Part shown: one piece after another, positions 61,546 to 64,000 of the stretch
Layout: each line of letters starts with the position of its first letter
Numbering within the stretch: the first letter of the stretch is position 1
DNA from: Bradyrhizobium lupini
Lineage (GTDB): Bacteria > Pseudomonadota > Alphaproteobacteria > Rhizobiales > Xanthobacteraceae
Assembly: GCF_040939785.1 (NCBI RefSeq)
Contig: NZ_CP162553.1
Span: 3,596,001 to 3,660,000 of the forward strand
Direction: 5' to 3'
Length of the DNA stretch: 64,000 nucleotides
Made by a program: the position numbers and the translations under genes
The notes under the pieces: generated by a model
What the model was told of the DNA's origin: nothing
Seen by the model: the letters and a program-made list of their open reading frames with translations, nothing else
Databases searched by the model: none

Positions 61546-62007
61546 TTACGCCGCGGTCGCCGGCGGCAGCGCGAGCACCGAATAGATCGCCTGAGCATCG
61601 CGCGAGGCGCGGAGCTTCTTGGCGATGTCCTGGTCGCGGAGCAGGCGGGCGATGCGGGCCAGCGCCTTGAGGTGATCGGCACCGGCGCCTTCGGGGGCGA
61701 GCAGCAGGAAGACGAGATCGACCGGCTGGCCGTCCATCGATTCGAAATCGATCGGGCGATCGAGGCGGGCGAACATGCCGAAGATCTTTTCCAGCTTGGG
61801 CAGCTTGCCGTGGGGAATGGCGACGCCGTAGCCGACCGCAGTGGTGCCGAGCTTCTCGCGTTGCAGGAGTACCTCGAACACGGAACGCTCGTTCTGCCCG
61901 GTCAACTCGGCGGCCTTGGCCGCGAGTTCCTGAAGCGCCTGCTTCTTGCTGTTGACCTTCAATGCCGGGAGAATCGCCTCGGGCGCGACCAGATCGGTAA
62001 TCGGCAT
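61546..62007 (-). CDS. ptsN: PTS IIA-like nitrogen regulatory protein PtsN
   Basis: EIIA(Ntr) of the nitrogen phosphotransferase system, 153 aa. The phosphorylated His66 is in YGVAIPHGKLPKLEKIFGMF, with AVGYG just ahead. It takes phosphate from PtsP/NPr and controls potassium uptake, sigma-54 genes and others by protein contact. It stands downstream of hpf and rpoN, the standard rpoN-hpf-ptsN order. Confidence 0.95.
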   Translation of the reverse strand: MPITDLVAPEAILPALKVNSKKQALQELAAKAAELTGQNERSVFEVLLQREKLGTTAVGYGVAIPHGKLPKLEKIFGMFARLDRPIDFESMDGQPVDLVFLLLAPEGAGADHLKALARIARLLRDQDIAKKLRASRDAQAIYSVLALPPATAA

Positions 62008-62136
62008 GGAAGTTTTCCGAGGTGAATGAAAACGTCAGGTTCCGAATTGGCCAGCCTGGACAAAGAACCAGGGCGGGCCGACGTCAAGAAGATGAAGCAG
62101 GAGGCGGACTTAGCTCGCCCCTGATGTGGGGGGCTT

Positions 62137-62862
62137 CTACTCCAACGCAATCCCGGTGCCAACTCCCGCGTGCAGCTTTGCCCCGGTCATTGTTAAGGCG
62201 GAAAGGGGCCCCGGCGCGGGGCCCCCAGAGCGTCGCCCGACGGCCTCACGCCTTGCCACCCACCTTGCCGTCCGTCTTGACCCCCGGGGGTCTATCCAGC
62301 CGACATTGCCGTCGGCCCGGCGGTAAATGATGTTCACCCGGCCGGAGGAGCCGTGCTGAAACACCAGGCAGGGCGCCCCGCTGAGGTCGAGTTCCATGAC
62401 CGCTTCGCTCACGGACAGCGGCTTCAGCGAGGTGGTGGCCTCGGCGATGATGACGGGGCTGTAGCCGGTGATCTCGTCCTCATCCTCACCCTCGCCCGGT
62501 GCCTCCAGCACGTAGCTGGTGGCATCCATCGCGGCCAGCGCCGCGGAGGCGACATGGGCCTTGCGGGCGGAGCGATCCTTGAGCCGGCTCTTGTAGCGCT
62601 TGAGCCGCTTCTCGATCATCACCAGCGCCTGGTCGGCACTGGCATAGGCGTCCGGTGCGTTGGAATCGGCCTCGAGCGTGATTCCCGAATCAAGATGCAG
62701 CGCACAGTCGGTGCGGAAGCCGAAGCCGTCCTTGCTCAGCGTGATGTGACCAGAGTAATTGCCGTCGAAATATTTGCGCAGGACCTCTTCAGTCCGGTCG
62801 TTGACGCGGCCGCGCAGGGCCTCGCCGACGTTGACGCTCTTTCCCGAGATGCGGAGAGTCAT
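62137..62862 (-). CDS. hpf: Long-form ribosome hibernation factor HPF, C-terminal frame altered
   Basis: Ribosome-associated protein that dimerises 70S ribosomes in slow growth. The N-terminal domain MTLRISGKSVNVGEALRGRV, VLRKYFDGNYSGHITLSKDG and ADQALVMIEKRLKRYKSRLK is standard. The C-terminal dimerising domain begins YSPVIIAEATTSLKPLSVSE and MELDLSGAPCLVFQHGSSG, VNIIYRRADGNVGWIDP. After this a C5G5 run (62281-62290) shifts the frame, so the present end is a 40-residue Arg-rich tail to 62137. In the other frame a family-like tail VKTDGKVGGKA ends at 62246. The start is the ATG at 62862. Confidence 0.9.
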   Translation of the reverse strand: MTLRISGKSVNVGEALRGRVNDRTEEVLRKYFDGNYSGHITLSKDGFGFRTDCALHLDSGITLEADSNAPDAYASADQALVMIEKRLKRYKSRLKDRSARKAHVASAALAAMDATSYVLEAPGEGEDEDEITGYSPVIIAEATTSLKPLSVSEAVMELDLSGAPCLVFQHGSSGRVNIIYRRADGNVGWIDPRGSRRTARWVARREAVGRRSGGPAPGPLSALTMTGAKLHAGVGTGIALE

Positions 62863-62943
62863 GTGAACCTCACTTGGTTCGTGCCTGGCCTGGATTTGGG
62901 CCCGATAGCAGATCGAGAGTAGCGCGATTTCGCGCCGGCGCAA

Positions 62944-64000
62944 TCAGGCCGGTTCGGGATTGCGGGAGCGATCGGCCATGGCGGTGGAGACGACGTTACC
63001 AAGAGCGCTCTGCTTGTCGCGACGGCGTTGCACCGAGGAAGGAATGCGCATGGCTTCGCGGTACTTCGCGACCGTGCGGCGGGCGATATCAATGCCCGAG
63101 CCGCGCAAGCGTTCCACGATGGTGTCGTCGGACAGGATCGCGGAGGGCGCCTCCGCATCGATCAGCTGCTTGATGTGGTGGCGCACGGCTTCGGCCGAAT
63201 GAGCCTCGCCGCCATCGGCCGAGGCAATCGAGGCCGTGAAGAAATATTTCAGCTCAAACGTGCCGCGATTGGTCGCCATGTATTTGTTGGCGGTGACGCG
63301 CGACACCGTGGATTCATGCATCTGAATGGCGTCGGCGACGGCCTTCAGATTCAGCGGTCGCAGATGCGCCACACCATGGGTGAAGAAGCCGTCCTGCTGG
63401 CGCACGATTTCGGTTGCGACTTTCAGGATGGTGCGGGCGCGCTGGTCGAGCGCACGCACCAGCCAGGTCGCGTTCTGAAGCGCATCGGTGAAATACGATT
63501 TGTCGCCGTCCTTGCCGATCTTCTTCGAGAGCTGCGAATAGTAGGTCTGGTTGACCAGCACGCGCGGCAAGGTGTCGCTGTTGAGCTCGACATGCCAGCC
63601 GCCATCGGGTCCCGGGCGGACATAGACATCGGGCACCATGGTCTGGAGCCGGGCCGTGCCGAACTTCATGCCGGGCTTGGGATTGAGCCGGCGGATCTCG
63701 CCGATCATGTCGGCGATGTCCTCATCGTCGACGCCGCAGACCTTGCGCAAGGCTCCGATGTCGCGCTTGGCGAGGAGGTCGAGATGCTCGACCAGGGCCT
63801 GCATCGCGGGATCGTAGCGGTCGAGCTCGCGGAGCTGGATCGCCAGGCATTCGCTCAAATTGCGCGCGCAGACGCCGGGCGGATCGAATTTCTGCAGTAC
63901 GGCAAGAACATTCTCGACGTCCTGTTGCGATGCGCCCAGCCGTTCGGCGGCCTGGCCGAGATCCGGCGGCAGATAGCCGGCTTCGTCGACGAGGTCGATC
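62944..64000 (-). CDS. rpoN: RNA polymerase sigma-54 factor RpoN, N-terminus beyond the window
   Basis: Sigma-54 factor. The window holds 352 codons, from the core-binding region (VLQKFDPPGVCARNLSECLA) to the stop at 62944. The DNA-binding part has LKAVADAIQMHESTVSRVTA, NKYMATNRGTFELKYFF and the RpoN box ARRTVAKYREAM. The tail SSVQRRRDKQSALG extends past the box. Region I, needed for activator response, lies outside. It heads the rpoN-hpf-ptsN group. B. japonicum has two rpoN copies; I cannot tell which this is. Confidence 0.96.
   Translation of the reverse strand, partial: IDLVDEAGYLPPDLGQAAERLGASQQDVENVLAVLQKFDPPGVCARNLSECLAIQLRELDRYDPAMQALVEHLDLLAKRDIGALRKVCGVDDEDIADMIGEIRRLNPKPGMKFGTARLQTMVPDVYVRPGPDGGWHVELNSDTLPRVLVNQTYYSQLSKKIGKDGDKSYFTDALQNATWLVRALDQRARTILKVATEIVRQQDGFFTHGVAHLRPLNLKAVADAIQMHESTVSRVTANKYMATNRGTFELKYFFTASIASADGGEAHSAEAVRHHIKQLIDAEAPSAILSDDTIVERLRGSGIDIARRTVAKYREAMRIPSSVQRRRDKQSALGNVVSTAMADRSRNPEPA

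Overview
The window looks like the chromosome of a Bradyrhizobium (Alphaproteobacteria, Hyphomicrobiales). Third codon positions are strongly GC-rich. Irr carries the 163-residue length, Cys29 heme regulatory motif and His117-119 cluster known from B. japonicum. The order aroA-cmk-rpsA-sppA-ihfB-lapA-trpFBA-accD-folC is alphaproteobacterial. The intergenic palindromic repeats and a ROSE-like leader before a small heat-shock gene also fit the genus. I see no phage, plasmid, IS element or CRISPR array; this is core genome with some accessory genes.

Layout. 0-3.7 kb: katG (3' end cut by the window edge) divergent from oxyR, then an acetyltransferase. 3.75-5.55 kb: tandem pair of related unknown exported proteins, both frameshifted. 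5.6-9.2 kb: fabA-fabB-fabI, divergent from the iron/heme regulator irr. 9.3-18.3 kb: SH3 protein, 2-hydroxyacid dehydrogenase, LysR regulator, aldo/keto reductase pseudogene, MoeB/ThiF-type E1 enzyme, protease-like protein lacking its His, frameshifted gamma-glutamyltransferase, orphan ParA ATPase. 18.5-23.8 kb: mutM, divergent from ubiE-ubiB-coaBC-dut; coaBC has an N-terminal ribbon-helix-helix (FitA-like) domain. 24-37.7 kb: divL-like kinase, a TsaE/sugar-kinase fusion, a PilZ protein, a MurU-like nucleotidyltransferase, addB, addA, trxA and a DNA ligase. 37.7-49.8 kb, minus strand: phosphoesterase, folC, accD, trpA, trpB, trpF, lapA-like, ihfB, sppA, rpsA, cmk, aroA. 49.9-51.9 kb: FYDLN-acid protein, tRNA-Ala(GGC), a broken GIY-YIG gene in repeats, ohrR/ohr. 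52-58.8 kb: CoA-transferase, ugpB-A-E-C behind a PHO-box-like site, small heat-shock protein and DUF1150 protein. 58.9-64 kb, minus strand: GH5 glycanase, Wzy/O-antigen-ligase-like protein, ptsN, hpf, rpoN (N-terminus cut).

How the genes work together. Peroxide defence appears twice, each a regulator and enzyme on opposite strands (oxyR/katG and ohrR/ohr). Envelope and growth control meet in the divL to trxA run, which joins a Tyr-type pseudokinase of the cell-cycle network to tRNA modification, a MurNAc-salvage-like kinase and nucleotidyltransferase, a PilZ protein and AddAB recombination. Phosphate supply is served by ugp. rpoN-hpf-ptsN is the usual nitrogen/carbon signalling cluster.

A striking property is the number of single-base frame breaks: eleven in ten genes, many in short homopolymer runs, while the essential genes are intact. 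Sequence error or real decay cannot be separated from the sequence alone. The aldo/keto reductase break is different: it is an internal deletion between short repeats and is very probably real.
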